DNA of 27,544 nucleotides from JBGLNL01 sp964548045. GTDB lineage: Bacteria; Chloroflexota; Dehalococcoidia; SZUA-161; SpSt-899. Location of the stretch: positions 1 to 27,544 of the forward strand of contig CAZJQZ010000019.1 of NCBI GenBank assembly GCA_964548045.1. The letters run 5' to 3'. How positions within the stretch are numbered: the first letter of the stretch is position 1; the number at the start of each line of letters is the position of its first letter. Under the pieces are notes generated by a model. It had not been told where the DNA came from, made no database searches, and saw only the letters and a list, made by a program, of their open reading frames with translations. Of this stretch, positions 8,934-16,867 are shown one piece after another. The position numbers were made by a program, and so were the translations under genes.

Positions 8934-8961
8934 GCATCTTAAGTAAAACAAGCTTAAAAAA

Positions 8962-8991
8962 GGGTCTCCTTTTGCAGGAGGCCCTTTTTTT
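8962..8991 (+). terminator. rho-independent terminator of the two-gene FAD oxidoreductase operon
   Basis: The stem GGGTCTCC (8962-8969) pairs with GGAGGCCC (8977-8984, one G-T pair) around a 7-nt loop, and seven Ts follow (8985-8991). A-rich sequence precedes the stem. It lies 28 nt after the stop codon. Confidence 0.93.
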
Positions 8992-9021
8992 GTGCAATTC
9001 ACCGAAATTCCAGAAATTTGG

Positions 9022-9050
9022 TTGACAGAATAGTGGTATGATGCTAAACT
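9022..9050 (+). promoter_or_regulatory. promoter of the TetR-type regulator gene
   Basis: A perfect -35 TTGACA (9022-9027) is followed after exactly 17 nt by TAAACT (9045-9050). The same hexamers with the same spacing recur before the ABC-transporter gene at 26496-26524. The 30-bp palindrome begins at the next base and covers the predicted transcription start (about 9057). Confidence 0.85.
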
Positions 9051-9080
9051 ATCTAGACTGGACGGGCGTCCAGTCTAGAT
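9051..9080. promoter_or_regulatory. 30-bp perfect palindromic operator abutting the tetR-type start codon
   Basis: ATCTAGACTGGACG (9051-9064) and CGTCCAGTCTAGAT (9067-9080) are perfect reverse complements separated by GG. The palindrome lies between the -10 box and the ATG at 9081, so a bound dimer would block initiation: classic autoregulation. It also occupies the whole predicted 5' leader, and the ATG has no Shine-Dalgarno sequence. As RNA, ACTGGAC/GTCCAGT would form a hairpin just before the start codon. Confidence 0.85.
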
Positions 9081-9680
9081 ATGGCAAACGCATTACAATC
9101 CATTTCCACAGAAAGGCAAAATGCTATCCTCGAGACGGCGATAACGCTGTTTGGGTCAAAAGGATATCAGAGTGTCACCATCGACGAAATCGCCAGGACC
9201 GCCGGGGTATCCAGAGGATTGATACACTATCACTTCGGCAACAAAGAAGATTTGCTTTTGCAGATCGTAAGCAGTGGAAGGTCAATTATTGGGGAAAACC
9301 TGAACGCCATTTCACGCGGCAATAATACAGCTCGAAACAAAATCAGAGAGGCTCTGAGGATTTACATGGAACTGGCCACTTCCCGGCTGGCAGTTGCCCA
9401 AATGATGCTGATTGCCTTTTTTGAAGTACCTCATACCCAGAGGATAAGAAGTGATTTGCTGGATGCATTTGAAGAGACTCGCATTGAATTCAGGGGGCTG
9501 ATCAATGAGGGCCTCGCCAATGGAGAGATCAAGCCTATGGACGGTGCTGTGGCGACCCGTTTGGCTATCGGGATGGCTCTGGAGACGATAAAGATGGCAA
9601 CGCTTGAGGAAGGTGCAATCAACCCGGACCAGGCTGCCGACGATATTACCGGCGTCCTGTTCGATGGTATCGGAAGCTGA
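9081..9680 (+). CDS. TetR/AcrR-family transcriptional regulator
   Basis: A 199-residue repressor-type protein of usual TetR size. The N-terminal DNA-binding domain is clear: ETAITLFGSKGYQSVTIDEI, then ARTAGVSRGLIHYHFGNKED (about residues 18-57), with the helix-turn-helix at about 33-52. The C-terminal ligand domain (about 70-199) is helical and divergent, as usual, so the inducer cannot be predicted; a lipid or acyl-CoA would fit its neighbours. The ATG at 9081 directly follows the 30-bp palindrome and has no Shine-Dalgarno, but no better start exists upstream of the HTH. The palindrome indicates autoregulation. A related site between the promoter elements of the following methyltransferase suggests it controls that gene and the flavoprotein after it. 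Confidence 0.92.
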   Translation: MANALQSISTERQNAILETAITLFGSKGYQSVTIDEIARTAGVSRGLIHYHFGNKEDLLLQIVSSGRSIIGENLNAISRGNNTARNKIREALRIYMELATSRLAVAQMMLIAFFEVPHTQRIRSDLLDAFEETRIEFRGLINEGLANGEIKPMDGAVATRLAIGMALETIKMATLEEGAINPDQAADDITGVLFDGIGS

Positions 9681-9690
9681 CTTTTTTTGT

Positions 9691-9721
9691 TTGAAACTGG
9701 CTGATTGTCCGGTCAGATAAT
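9691..9721 (+). promoter_or_regulatory. candidate methyltransferase promoter with embedded second TetR-type operator (9696-9713)
   Basis: TTGAAA (9691-9696) and GATAAT (9716-9721) form a plausible promoter, although the 19-nt spacer is long. The motif ACTGG-N8-CCGGT at 9696-9713 has the same half-site spacing as ACTGG-N8-CCAGT in the autoregulatory palindrome (9057-9074). The right half shares GTCC.GTC and then AGAT. Placing the offset palindrome over this region gives 16 matches in 30. A repressor bound here would cover the promoter spacer. Confidence 0.5.
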
Positions 9722-9756
9722 TAACAGTCCAATTAAATAAAGAAAGGGAGGAAAAC

Positions 9757-10773
9757 ATGAAACAAAAGAAGACCAGCCTTCGCGACAGATTCGGTGCTCT
9801 TGTTGGCTTGTGGAAGCTAACCGATGCTCAAGTCGATGTCTATATGAACACCTACGGCAAATTGTTCGTAGATTCACCCGAAAATACCAAAACTGATTAC
9901 GAGAATGGTGTTCCAATGCAGGGCTATAAACAGGGCAGTAGCGAGGAACTGGAACAACTTTATGTAATAATGCATTTGTTGTGCACCCTCGGATCCGTCG
10001 AAAAAATGTATATGCCTCCCACTCTGGATCCAAATAAATCGGTCATGGATAACCAGATTCTACTGGAAGAAAAGATGGCAAAGGCCCTCAATGTAGGCCC
10101 GGGAGACAAGGTTTTGGAGCTGGGATGCGGTTGTGGTGCCATCGCTGACAGTATCGGGTCATTCACGGGAAGCACCATGTACGGCCAGAATATTGACAAA
10201 TCACAGATCGAAAAATCGTGGACAAACCCGGCATTGCAGAAAGAAAACTTTACAGTCGGTGATTTCAACGAACCTCTCCCGTATGACGATAATATGTTTG
10301 ACGCAGTGTACGCGATTCAGCCGATGACATATGTCAGCGATCCCGATTTCACCCTGAAGGAAGTATTCCGCGTCCTAAAGCCGGGCGGGATATTTGGCTT
10401 TAATGACGTTGCAGCACTCGACGCCTATGATCGTGAGAACCACGCTCACAGGTTGTTGATTCAGCACACTCGCGAACTCACCGTATTTGGCGGGTTCTGG
10501 CACTATCTGTATTGGGAAGATGCGTTCAGAAAAGCAGGATTTGACTTACTGGAATCCTATGGGCAGCGTGCTGTGGAGTGCATCAAGAAGGAGGTCATGC
10601 TGTATGACAAATACGAGGCAGTAACCTCCTTTCTATCGACAATTCGCGTGATGCCCAAAAAGATCTTCAAGCTGTTGCGTCGCATGCATGCCAATGCCGA
10701 ATCGTATATCAAGGCGGAAGAAGAGGACCTGTTAAGCCTTAACTGGTACGCCATAATGAAAAAACCGAATTGA
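9757..10773 (+). CDS. SAM-dependent methyltransferase, sterol C-24 methyltransferase (Erg6)-like
   Basis: A 338-residue class I methyltransferase. Motif I is KVLELGCGCGAIADSIGSFTG (about 118-138), followed by YGQNIDKSQ (adenosyl ribose region), the GDFNEPLPYDDNMFDAVYAIQ segment (about 168-188) and RVLKPGGIFGF (about 205-215). The GCG-type motif I, the NIDKSQIE stretch and the FN-PLP motif recall Erg6-type sterol or related isoprenoid methyltransferases. The diagnostic YEWGWG region of true Erg6 enzymes is not seen, so the substrate may be another isoprenoid or lipid. GGGAGG lies at about 9746-9751, 5 nt before the ATG. The gene is 76 nt after the regulator, behind a candidate operator, and 43 nt before a flavoprotein; they probably share a transcript. 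No membrane segment or signal peptide is seen. Confidence 0.8.
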   Translation: MKQKKTSLRDRFGALVGLWKLTDAQVDVYMNTYGKLFVDSPENTKTDYENGVPMQGYKQGSSEELEQLYVIMHLLCTLGSVEKMYMPPTLDPNKSVMDNQILLEEKMAKALNVGPGDKVLELGCGCGAIADSIGSFTGSTMYGQNIDKSQIEKSWTNPALQKENFTVGDFNEPLPYDDNMFDAVYAIQPMTYVSDPDFTLKEVFRVLKPGGIFGFNDVAALDAYDRENHAHRLLIQHTRELTVFGGFWHYLYWEDAFRKAGFDLLESYGQRAVECIKKEVMLYDKYEAVTSFLSTIRVMPKKIFKLLRRMHANAESYIKAEEEDLLSLNWYAIMKKPN

Positions 10774-10816
10774 TTGTATTTGGTTAAACTGGTTACATTA
10801 TCAATGGAGGATCAAA

Positions 10817-12565
10817 ATGGCTGATGAATCATTTGATGCCGTAATTGTTGGTGGAGGGAACAAGGGTTTGTTCTTGGCCATGTACCTGATCAAGTACGGC
10901 GGGATGAAGGTTGGTGTTTTCGAAAGGCGCCATGAGATTGGAGGGTGCCTTTCAACCGAAGAGCTTTCTGCGCCGGGTTTTCGGGGTAACTGCCATGCCA
11001 ATGTGATGCTACCCCTTTACTGGCTGCCATTGTACCGCGACTTTCCTGATTTCTGGGACTATGGTGCCCAGTACGATCAGCATCTTTGCAGCGATGGTTA
11101 TGTTTTCAGAGATAACGAAACAGCTCTGGCAATATACAGTGACAAACATGATCCCACTTGGGAACGTACTGCCAAGGAGATTGCCAGGTTTTCAGAAAAA
11201 GATGCCGAGTTGTGGCTGAAGCTGAAGGAACTGGATGCCAGCGATGAATTCATGAGGGTAACTGTAGATAATGTTCACCTTCCTCCTGAAATGGCCATAT
11301 CTGAGGATGTGCTGATGAGACAGATGGCTGTTTACCCCAAACTGATCGAGGCAGGAGTAGCACCGGATGATCTGATATTACAGGCGAGCCCGCTTCGTGC
11401 TGCCCAGGAATTCTTCGAAAGTGAGGAATTGCAATCCTGTATTTTAAGATTCCTTCTCACCGGTTCCTATGATGTCAATGAGCCCGGGCAGGGCCCGATG
11501 GCGCTGCTGATGGCCACTCAGCTGCCGTTGATCGGATTTGCCCGCGGAGGCACTCACCAGGTGGCTCATGCCGCTCATCAGGTCCTGGTACAGAGCGGAT
11601 GCAAATTCTTCACTCATGCCGATGTCAAGAGCGCGATCATCGAAAATGGAGAGGCAAAAGGTATTCGCCTGACCGATGGCAGCGAGATTAAGGCAAACAA
11701 GCTGGTGGCTGTCTGCGGGCTGTCTCCAGAACAGTTGTGCTTCGATATTATCGGCCGGGAGCATATTCCTTCTTCACTAGCAAAAAGAATCGAACTGATT
11801 CGAAGAAACTTTGGATGCTTGATGTGGTACTCCTTTGCAGTCCACGAGGCACCTAAATATATAGCCGAAGCTTTCAACCCGGATATCCACGAGTGCAACT
11901 GGCTTGGTTTGCAGCCGGATAAAGATCCAATTCATATTGCCAGGGAATGCATGCACCAGAAAATGCTCAAGTGGCCTCCACTGGATGACTACTGCAATAC
12001 GGTTACCTGTCACAGCCTGGTCGATCCCTCGTTCGCTCCTCCCGGCAAGCACGTGGTTCAAAATGAGCAACTGGCGCCACCGGCAACCTGCTATACGGAG
12101 AGGGAGTGGCTGGAGATCAAGAACAGATATGCCAATGAATTGATCTCGGTCTGGCAGCAGTATGCCCCGAATATGAACTGGGATAACGTGATTGGCATCG
12201 ATACTAACAGCCCCTATGACAACCTTCGTATGAAGAACCTGGCCCCAGAGGGGACCATGGCAGGGGTCGACCGGCCTCCGTTCCAGCTTAATGGCTGTAG
12301 ACCCACTCCGGAATTGGCTAACTACCGAACCCCGATCAAGAACCTCTATGCCACGGGTGGGTGCTGGCATGTGGGATCGAATGCCGGCGCAGGCGAATCA
12401 TACAACTGCTACCGAAGTATTGCCAATGATCTGAATCTGGGCAAGCCCTGGGAAGAACAGGGTAAGGAAGAGCCGGATTCACTGGTTGAGGAAATGAGAA
12501 AGGTCAGAAATCGGACACGTGAGGATTTCCCGAGAGATCCTCAATACGGCAAAAAGGACACATAA
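10817..12565 (+). CDS. phytoene-desaturase-like NAD(P)/FAD-dependent oxidoreductase (paralogue 3)
   Basis: A 582-residue flavoprotein related to the two at 5516-8933. The Rossmann motif reads AVIVGGGNKGLFLAMYLIK, still fitting GxGxxG but with an unusual NK in place of the common HN or PN. The FERRHEIGGCLSTEELSAPG segment follows. The C-terminal FAD motif is IKNLYATGGCWHVGSNAGAG. GGAGG at 10806-10810 supports the ATG at 10817. The C-terminal ~40 residues (from about 540) are highly charged and absent from paralogues 1 and 2. It lies directly after the methyltransferase and before a strong terminator, so the pair is likely co-expressed under the TetR-type regulator. A desaturation or isomerisation acting with methyl transfer on one lipid is plausible but unproven. 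Confidence 0.85.
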   Translation: MADESFDAVIVGGGNKGLFLAMYLIKYGGMKVGVFERRHEIGGCLSTEELSAPGFRGNCHANVMLPLYWLPLYRDFPDFWDYGAQYDQHLCSDGYVFRDNETALAIYSDKHDPTWERTAKEIARFSEKDAELWLKLKELDASDEFMRVTVDNVHLPPEMAISEDVLMRQMAVYPKLIEAGVAPDDLILQASPLRAAQEFFESEELQSCILRFLLTGSYDVNEPGQGPMALLMATQLPLIGFARGGTHQVAHAAHQVLVQSGCKFFTHADVKSAIIENGEAKGIRLTDGSEIKANKLVAVCGLSPEQLCFDIIGREHIPSSLAKRIELIRRNFGCLMWYSFAVHEAPKYIAEAFNPDIHECNWLGLQPDKDPIHIARECMHQKMLKWPPLDDYCNTVTCHSLVDPSFAPPGKHVVQNEQLAPPATCYTEREWLEIKNRYANELISVWQQYAPNMNWDNVIGIDTNSPYDNLRMKNLAPEGTMAGVDRPPFQLNGCRPTPELANYRTPIKNLYATGGCWHVGSNAGAGESYNCYRSIANDLNLGKPWEEQGKEEPDSLVEEMRKVRNRTREDFPRDPQYGKKDT

Positions 12566-12600
12566 TAGAAAGCCTGTCAAGTAACCTGCAAAGAATTCGG

Positions 12601-12636
12601 AAAAAGGGGCATTCAATATTGGATGCCCCTTTTTCT
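12601..12636 (+). terminator. rho-independent terminator, symmetric and possibly bidirectional
   Basis: AAAAAGGGGCAT (12601-12612) is the exact reverse complement of ATGCCCCTTTTT (12623-12634), and two further inner pairs (one G-T) leave a 6-nt loop. With an A-run before and a T-run after, it can act on both strands. It ends the methyltransferase-flavoprotein operon and may also stop the convergent kinase transcript arriving from 12953. Confidence 0.92.
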
Positions 12637-12646
12637 CTTAATGTTA

Positions 12647-12754
12647 TTAAGGAACCTCTGATTATCCCCCTTTTGCAAAGGGGGAAACAGGGGGATTGAA
12701 GCTGAGGGACACCCCCAGACCCCCGAAGTCACCTCTTGATCAGAGTTTCCTTAA
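12647..12754. mobile_element. MITE-like 108-bp element with 16-bp terminal inverted repeats
   Basis: TTAAGGAACCTCTGAT (12647-12662) and ATCAGAGTTTCCTTAA (12739-12754) are inverted repeats with one mismatch in 16. Inside is the hairpin CCCCCTTT-TGC-AAAGGGGG (12666-12684) and further C/G runs. There is no coding capacity. Short palindromic elements of this kind are commonly dispersed and non-autonomous, but the copy number in this genome cannot be seen here. Confidence 0.6.
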
Positions 12755-12763
12755 ATAGAATAA

Positions 12764-12906
12764 AGTATCGCGATAAGACGATGGAAGAATTTATTCGAAT
12801 TCAAGGGCTTGCCCTTAAAAGGTGGCATCAATTTCCGGGATTTTGAGGGCTATCCTACATCAACCGGCGTTTATGTAAAGCAGGGGGACTCTATCGTCCG
12901 GCTACC
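12764..12906 (+). pseudogene. possible remnant of a tyrosine-phosphatase-like gene (N-terminal part only)
   Basis: An open frame from about 12764 (after a TAA) reads FEFKGLPLKGGINFRDFEGY, then PTSTGVYVKQGDSIVR. This resembles the start of the bacterial tyrosine-phosphatase family whose N-terminus reads approximately GGxNFRDlGGYpTxdG...rxGxlyRS. The match fades after about 12906, no ATG or ribosome-binding site precedes it, and the catalytic HCxxGKDR motif is absent. The frame then runs into the 3' end of the convergent kinase. I interpret it as a decayed 5' fragment; an unrelated chance match is the alternative. Confidence 0.45.
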
Positions 12907-12952
12907 CAAGAGTGTGAGGTATTCAACCCATCCTACCCTGATCTTGCAGAAT

Positions 12953-15900
12953 CTAGTCAGGCAATGCTGTTTCAGCCTGCTCAATGCCCTCATCCAATGT
13001 TTGCAGATCCTCCGGAACCGGTAAACTGAAGCTGAACCGGGAACCTTCGCCGGGTTTGCTTTCTACCCAGATTTTCCCGCCGTGCGCGCTCATGATTTCC
13101 TTACAGATGGCCAACCCCAGACCAGTGCCGCCTTTCCTGCGGGAAGCGGCTTTATCCAGCCGGAAAAACCGGTCGAAAACCCTTTCTGCCTGATCTTCCG
13201 GTATCCCGATCCCCTCATCCACAACACTAATTGTGACCATTCCATCCGCCTGCCCGGCCTCGAGACTTATGCGTGTATTCTCATCAGAATAGGCCACCGC
13301 GTTAGATACCAGATTGGTAATGACCTCTCCGATTCGGGTTTCATCGACGTAGATCAGAGGTAAATCGTCTGGAATATCTATCACCAGCCGGTGTTTGCTC
13401 GTTAATATTTCCAGATCAGTGATTATGCCCGCTGCGATATCAGCAACACTGCACGATACCTTCAGCATCTTCATTGCACCCGCCTCCAACTGCGACATCT
13501 CCACCAGATCATTCACAATATGGGTAAGCTTGTCTGCGGACTGATCGATAGTAATGAGAAATTCCCGCTGCGTTTCCGGGTCCCACTCCACATCCGGCTG
13601 GATAAGCGTGCTGGCCAGACCTTTGATGGAAGTAAGCGGTGTACGCAACTCATGGGAAACATTGGCAATGAGCGCTCTTCTCAGTCGTTCGATTTCCTCC
13701 ATAGATTTGACCCTGGCTGCCGCCGCCTCCACCCGTTTGCGACTGGTGATATCGTAAGAAATAACCTGAACACCGATTATGTTGCCATCTGCATCTTTTA
13801 CCGGTTGAAGATTGGACCAGAACCACATCCTGCCGACGGGAAGGCCAAACGTGTCCTCGTAATTGGCTCCTGTCCCTGCCTCGATGGCCTGGCGATGCCT
13901 CTCCATCAACATATCGGCTGATTCAGGCATAAATTCGCTCAAATGTTTCCCGATGAAGTCTTCCGGCTTGCCGCCGAGTAGCATTGCAGCCGACTGATTC
14001 GCAATCAAAGCAATGCCTTCGCGGTCAAAAACCCAGATTGGGTTATCGAAATTCTCGATCAGTAAACGGTACTTTTCCTCGCTTTCCCGCAGTGCATCCA
14101 TCGCCTGCCTGCGCTCGGTTATATCTCTTACGACCGAAAGAATAAGATTCCTGCCCTTTACAACCATAAGATTGGCAGATACCAATCCTAATGCAAGGCT
14201 GCCATCTTTGAGCTTAAATTCTACTTCCATGTCTTTGACCTGGCCATACTTTTGCAGTGTTCCGACGAATTTCTCACGATCACTTCTATTAAGCCAGAGA
14301 CCCAGATCAACAGTGCTTTTTCCGATCGCTTTCTCCCGGGTGTAGCCAGAGAGTTGAGCAAACCCATCGTTGATATCAACGATGAACCCGTCAAAGTCAG
14401 ATATGCTTATCGAGTCCGGGCTCGTTTTGAATGCGATGCGAAAACGCTCCTCGCTTTCCCGTAATGCATCCTCCGCCCGCTTGTGCTCGGTGATATCGCT
14501 CAGGATGTTCAGGGTGGCGGGTCTGCCCTCCCAGTCAATCAGCGTTGCGTTGATCTCCACCCATATGGTTTCCCCGGTCTTTTTGATGATCCTGAAAGGA
14601 TAAACGTCCGGTGCATCTTCGCCCTGCAGCCTTCTCATATGGCGGTCAGCGACCATCTCCCGGTCGTCCGGGTGAATGAATTCAATGAATGGCTTAAGTA
14701 ATATATCCTCCACGGAATAGCCGGTGAACTCCACCGTTCTCAGATTGACGTATTTGAGCATGCCATCCTGCGCAACCATTATGGCTTCATTGGCAGTCTC
14801 AACCACCGAGCGGTACCGCTCCTCGCTTTCCCGTAGTGACTCCTCCGCCCGCTTGCGATTTGCCTCCATCTCCAGGGTGTACAGCGCCAGGCCGATATCC
14901 TTCCCTAATTCCTGGAACAGATCCATCTCTTCATCACTTGAAGAGAAATCTACGGGACTGGAGACAGACATCAGGCCTAATATCCTCCCGGCGTGCTCCA
15001 GCCGGATCACCATTCCATTCCTGCCGGCATATGTTTTCGACAGGGGGCAGTCGCCGCAGGCGGAGAGCGGGTCCTCAATCACTATCGCCTCTGACTGTGT
15101 CAGCGCCCTTTGCCCGAAGGCGGTCATCTCCCCGCGCTTTAGCTGTTCCGCCATTGGAGCAAAGTCCTTACCCAGCCCGGCCTCAGCGCTGGTAACATAG
15201 CCGCCTGAGTCATCCAGCAAAACTATCCATGCGTTGAAGTAACCACGCGCCTCAACCATGATCTCGCAAACCCCCTGAAGCAAACGTTCGCGGTCCTTCT
15301 CAGTAGTGATTAGCTGATTGACGTTCCGTATGGCGCGCAGCACGGCATTGACATGTTGCAGGCTCTCCTCCGCCCGCTTCCTATCCCTTATATCTGCAAC
15401 CAGGGAAATTATCTTCTCCACCTCACCATTAACAAGCATCGGCACATAATTGACATCGAAGTAAGCATTATCGTGCCCGGGGAGAAGAATCACTATTTCA
15501 AAATTCTGAGGCGTTTTTTCCTTCAAAAGCCTGTCAATTGCATCATGAGTAACCTGTTTGGATTTCTCATCCATGAATTCAAAGACAGGCCTGCCGATAA
15601 CATCTTCCAGTTTATGCGGAAGAAATACCTTATTCATGTAATGAATATTACCGTCAATACCCAGAATCTGAATGATATCATTAGTGTTACTGGTGAAGGA
15701 ATCCCACCTTTCCTCGCTTTCCCGCAGCACTTCCTCCGCCTTCTTGCGCTCGGTGATATCATGATAGTTGATCATCACACCGCCAACCGCCGGCTCATCG
15801 ATAAGATTCCTCCCTGTGCATTCCATCCAATGCCATGACCCATCAGCAGATCTGATGCGCAATACCGTAGTCCGACTTTCGCCAGGGTTCTGCAGGATAG

Positions 15901-16582
15901 ACTGGAAACCCTCCTCGGCCAATGCCAGGTCTTCCGGATGAACAAGTTCAAAGGGATAGCCCCCGATCCGCTCCTCAGGCTGATATCCCAGGATCCTCCT
16001 GAGGGACAGGCTTTCATATGCTACAATGCCATCACTACTCACAACTGAGACACCATCTGGGGCATACTCAGTGAGAGCCCGGAACCTCTCTTCAGTCTCC
16101 CGCAGTGATTCCTCCGCCCGCTTGCGCACGGAGATATCCCGCAGTGTGCCGATCATGCCGGTCGGATTGCCTGCCTCATCGAGAAAGAGCGAATTGTGCA
16201 TCAGGGCAGGGAAAACCACACCATCTCGCCGTACGTGCCAAATCTCACCACTGAAGTCGCCGGTTTCCTTGATCTGCCGGTTGGCCGCCTCCACGGAGGG
16301 CCTCTGCTCAGGAGTGTGGAAGATGGAAAGGTTTTTCCCGATTATTTCATCCTGTGAATAACCATGCATGGCTGCAAAGGCGTTGTTCACAAACAGCAGA
16401 TTGCCTTCCAAATCAGACACGGCCATCCCTTCCCCGCTCTGCTCTACGGCAGAAGAAAGACGCCTCATCATCTCCACCGTCCACTTGTGCTCAACATGTA
16501 TCGCTTCCATTTGAGCAACAATCTGCCGTGTTCGGGATAGTTCAGCAATCAATTGTGACTTGGTCTTCCGATCGTCTTTCAT
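12953..16582 (-). CDS. soluble multi-PAS/GAF sensor histidine kinase
   Basis: A 1209-residue cytosolic kinase. In order from the ATG at 16582: PAS1 (about 43-153), PAS2 (163-279), PAS3 (289-403), a GAF domain (411-578), PAS4 (589-703), PAS5 (710-826), PAS6 (834-950), HisKA with NVSHELRTPL and phospho-acceptor His977, and HATPase with TNLVSNAVAYSD, DEGIGIP and GGTGLGL. The PAS units are joined by repeated coiled linkers (RKRAEESLRESEERFR type). No membrane segment is visible. The frame extends to a TTG at 16633, but ATG 16582 has AAAAGGTG a few bases upstream and is preferred. The GAF domain contains CGDC (about 510), which might bind a metal or sense redox; that is speculative. The kinase core closely matches the membrane kinase at 1700-4249. 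No response regulator is adjacent. Confidence 0.9.
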   Translation of the reverse strand: MKDDRKTKSQLIAELSRTRQIVAQMEAIHVEHKWTVEMMRRLSSAVEQSGEGMAVSDLEGNLLFVNNAFAAMHGYSQDEIIGKNLSIFHTPEQRPSVEAANRQIKETGDFSGEIWHVRRDGVVFPALMHNSLFLDEAGNPTGMIGTLRDISVRKRAEESLRETEERFRALTEYAPDGVSVVSSDGIVAYESLSLRRILGYQPEERIGGYPFELVHPEDLALAEEGFQSILQNPGESRTTVLRIRSADGSWHWMECTGRNLIDEPAVGGVMINYHDITERKKAEEVLRESEERWDSFTSNTNDIIQILGIDGNIHYMNKVFLPHKLEDVIGRPVFEFMDEKSKQVTHDAIDRLLKEKTPQNFEIVILLPGHDNAYFDVNYVPMLVNGEVEKIISLVADIRDRKRAEESLQHVNAVLRAIRNVNQLITTEKDRERLLQGVCEIMVEARGYFNAWIVLLDDSGGYVTSAEAGLGKDFAPMAEQLKRGEMTAFGQRALTQSEAIVIEDPLSACGDCPLSKTYAGRNGMVIRLEHAGRILGLMSVSSPVDFSSSDEEMDLFQELGKDIGLALYTLEMEANRKRAEESLRESEERYRSVVETANEAIMVAQDGMLKYVNLRTVEFTGYSVEDILLKPFIEFIHPDDREMVADRHMRRLQGEDAPDVYPFRIIKKTGETIWVEINATLIDWEGRPATLNILSDITEHKRAEDALRESEERFRIAFKTSPDSISISDFDGFIVDINDGFAQLSGYTREKAIGKSTVDLGLWLNRSDREKFVGTLQKYGQVKDMEVEFKLKDGSLALGLVSANLMVVKGRNLILSVVRDITERRQAMDALRESEEKYRLLIENFDNPIWVFDREGIALIANQSAAMLLGGKPEDFIGKHLSEFMPESADMLMERHRQAIEAGTGANYEDTFGLPVGRMWFWSNLQPVKDADGNIIGVQVISYDITSRKRVEAAAARVKSMEEIERLRRALIANVSHELRTPLTSIKGLASTLIQPDVEWDPETQREFLITIDQSADKLTHIVNDLVEMSQLEAGAMKMLKVSCSVADIAAGIITDLEILTSKHRLVIDIPDDLPLIYVDETRIGEVITNLVSNAVAYSDENTRISLEAGQADGMVTISVVDEGIGIPEDQAERVFDRFFRLDKAASRRKGGTGLGLAICKEIMSAHGGKIWVESKPGEGSRFSFSLPVPEDLQTLDEGIEQAETALPD
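14077..16139 (-). repeat. recurrent direct repeats encoding PAS-to-PAS linkers
   Basis: Near-identical DNA recurs at the PAS domain boundaries within the kinase gene: 14077-14100, 14447-14497, 14818-14858, 15709-15760 and 16088-16139. Each has the pattern CCTCGCTTTCCCG-N8-CCTCCGCCCGCTTGCG or a close variant, three of them followed by a tCGGTGATATC-like end. They encode the DIT..KRAEE.LRESEER linker. Nucleotide-level conservation suggests domain duplication within the gene or recombination between linkers. Confidence 0.7.
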
Positions 16583-16695
16583 GGCACCTTTTCCCGTCTT
16601 ACTCAACAGCCCGGGCCTTTCAGATACGTCCAACCTTTATCAAAACCATGCACGGCCACGCTCAAGCCCGATGGATCAGCCTCAGCTTAAACATG

Positions 16696-16711
16696 GTTAT
16701 GCTTGCATAAC
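16696..16711. promoter_or_regulatory. 16-bp perfect palindrome upstream of the multi-PAS kinase gene
   Basis: GTTATGC (16696-16702) and GCATAAC (16705-16711) are perfect reverse complements around TT. The site lies about 115 bp upstream of the kinase ATG on the - strand, a reasonable position for an operator. No matching copy was noticed elsewhere in the window. Confidence 0.4.
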
Positions 16712-16867
16712 ATCAATGAGGTGAAACTATACTACCAAATAAAGTGCGAAATGTACATAACATTTTATCGCAAAAACATAATAAATGTATTAATTATTAG
16801 TGCAACAATCGTTTTTACAAGCGGAATTACATACAAAAAAGAAACTAAATTTTTAATTATGACTCTC

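Noticed and set aside
9038..9325. Open frame overlapping the regulator gene in another frame
   Set aside because: It runs through the promoter and palindrome and is a shadow of the TetR frame, which has a full HTH domain.
12907..13024. Continuation of the 12809 open frame as a real protein
   Set aside because: Beyond about 12906 it no longer resembles the phosphatase family and is antisense to the kinase 3' end.
16583..16633. TTG start for the multi-PAS kinase
   Set aside because: AAAGG lies directly against the TTG with no spacer; ATG 16582 has AAAAGGTG at a normal distance.
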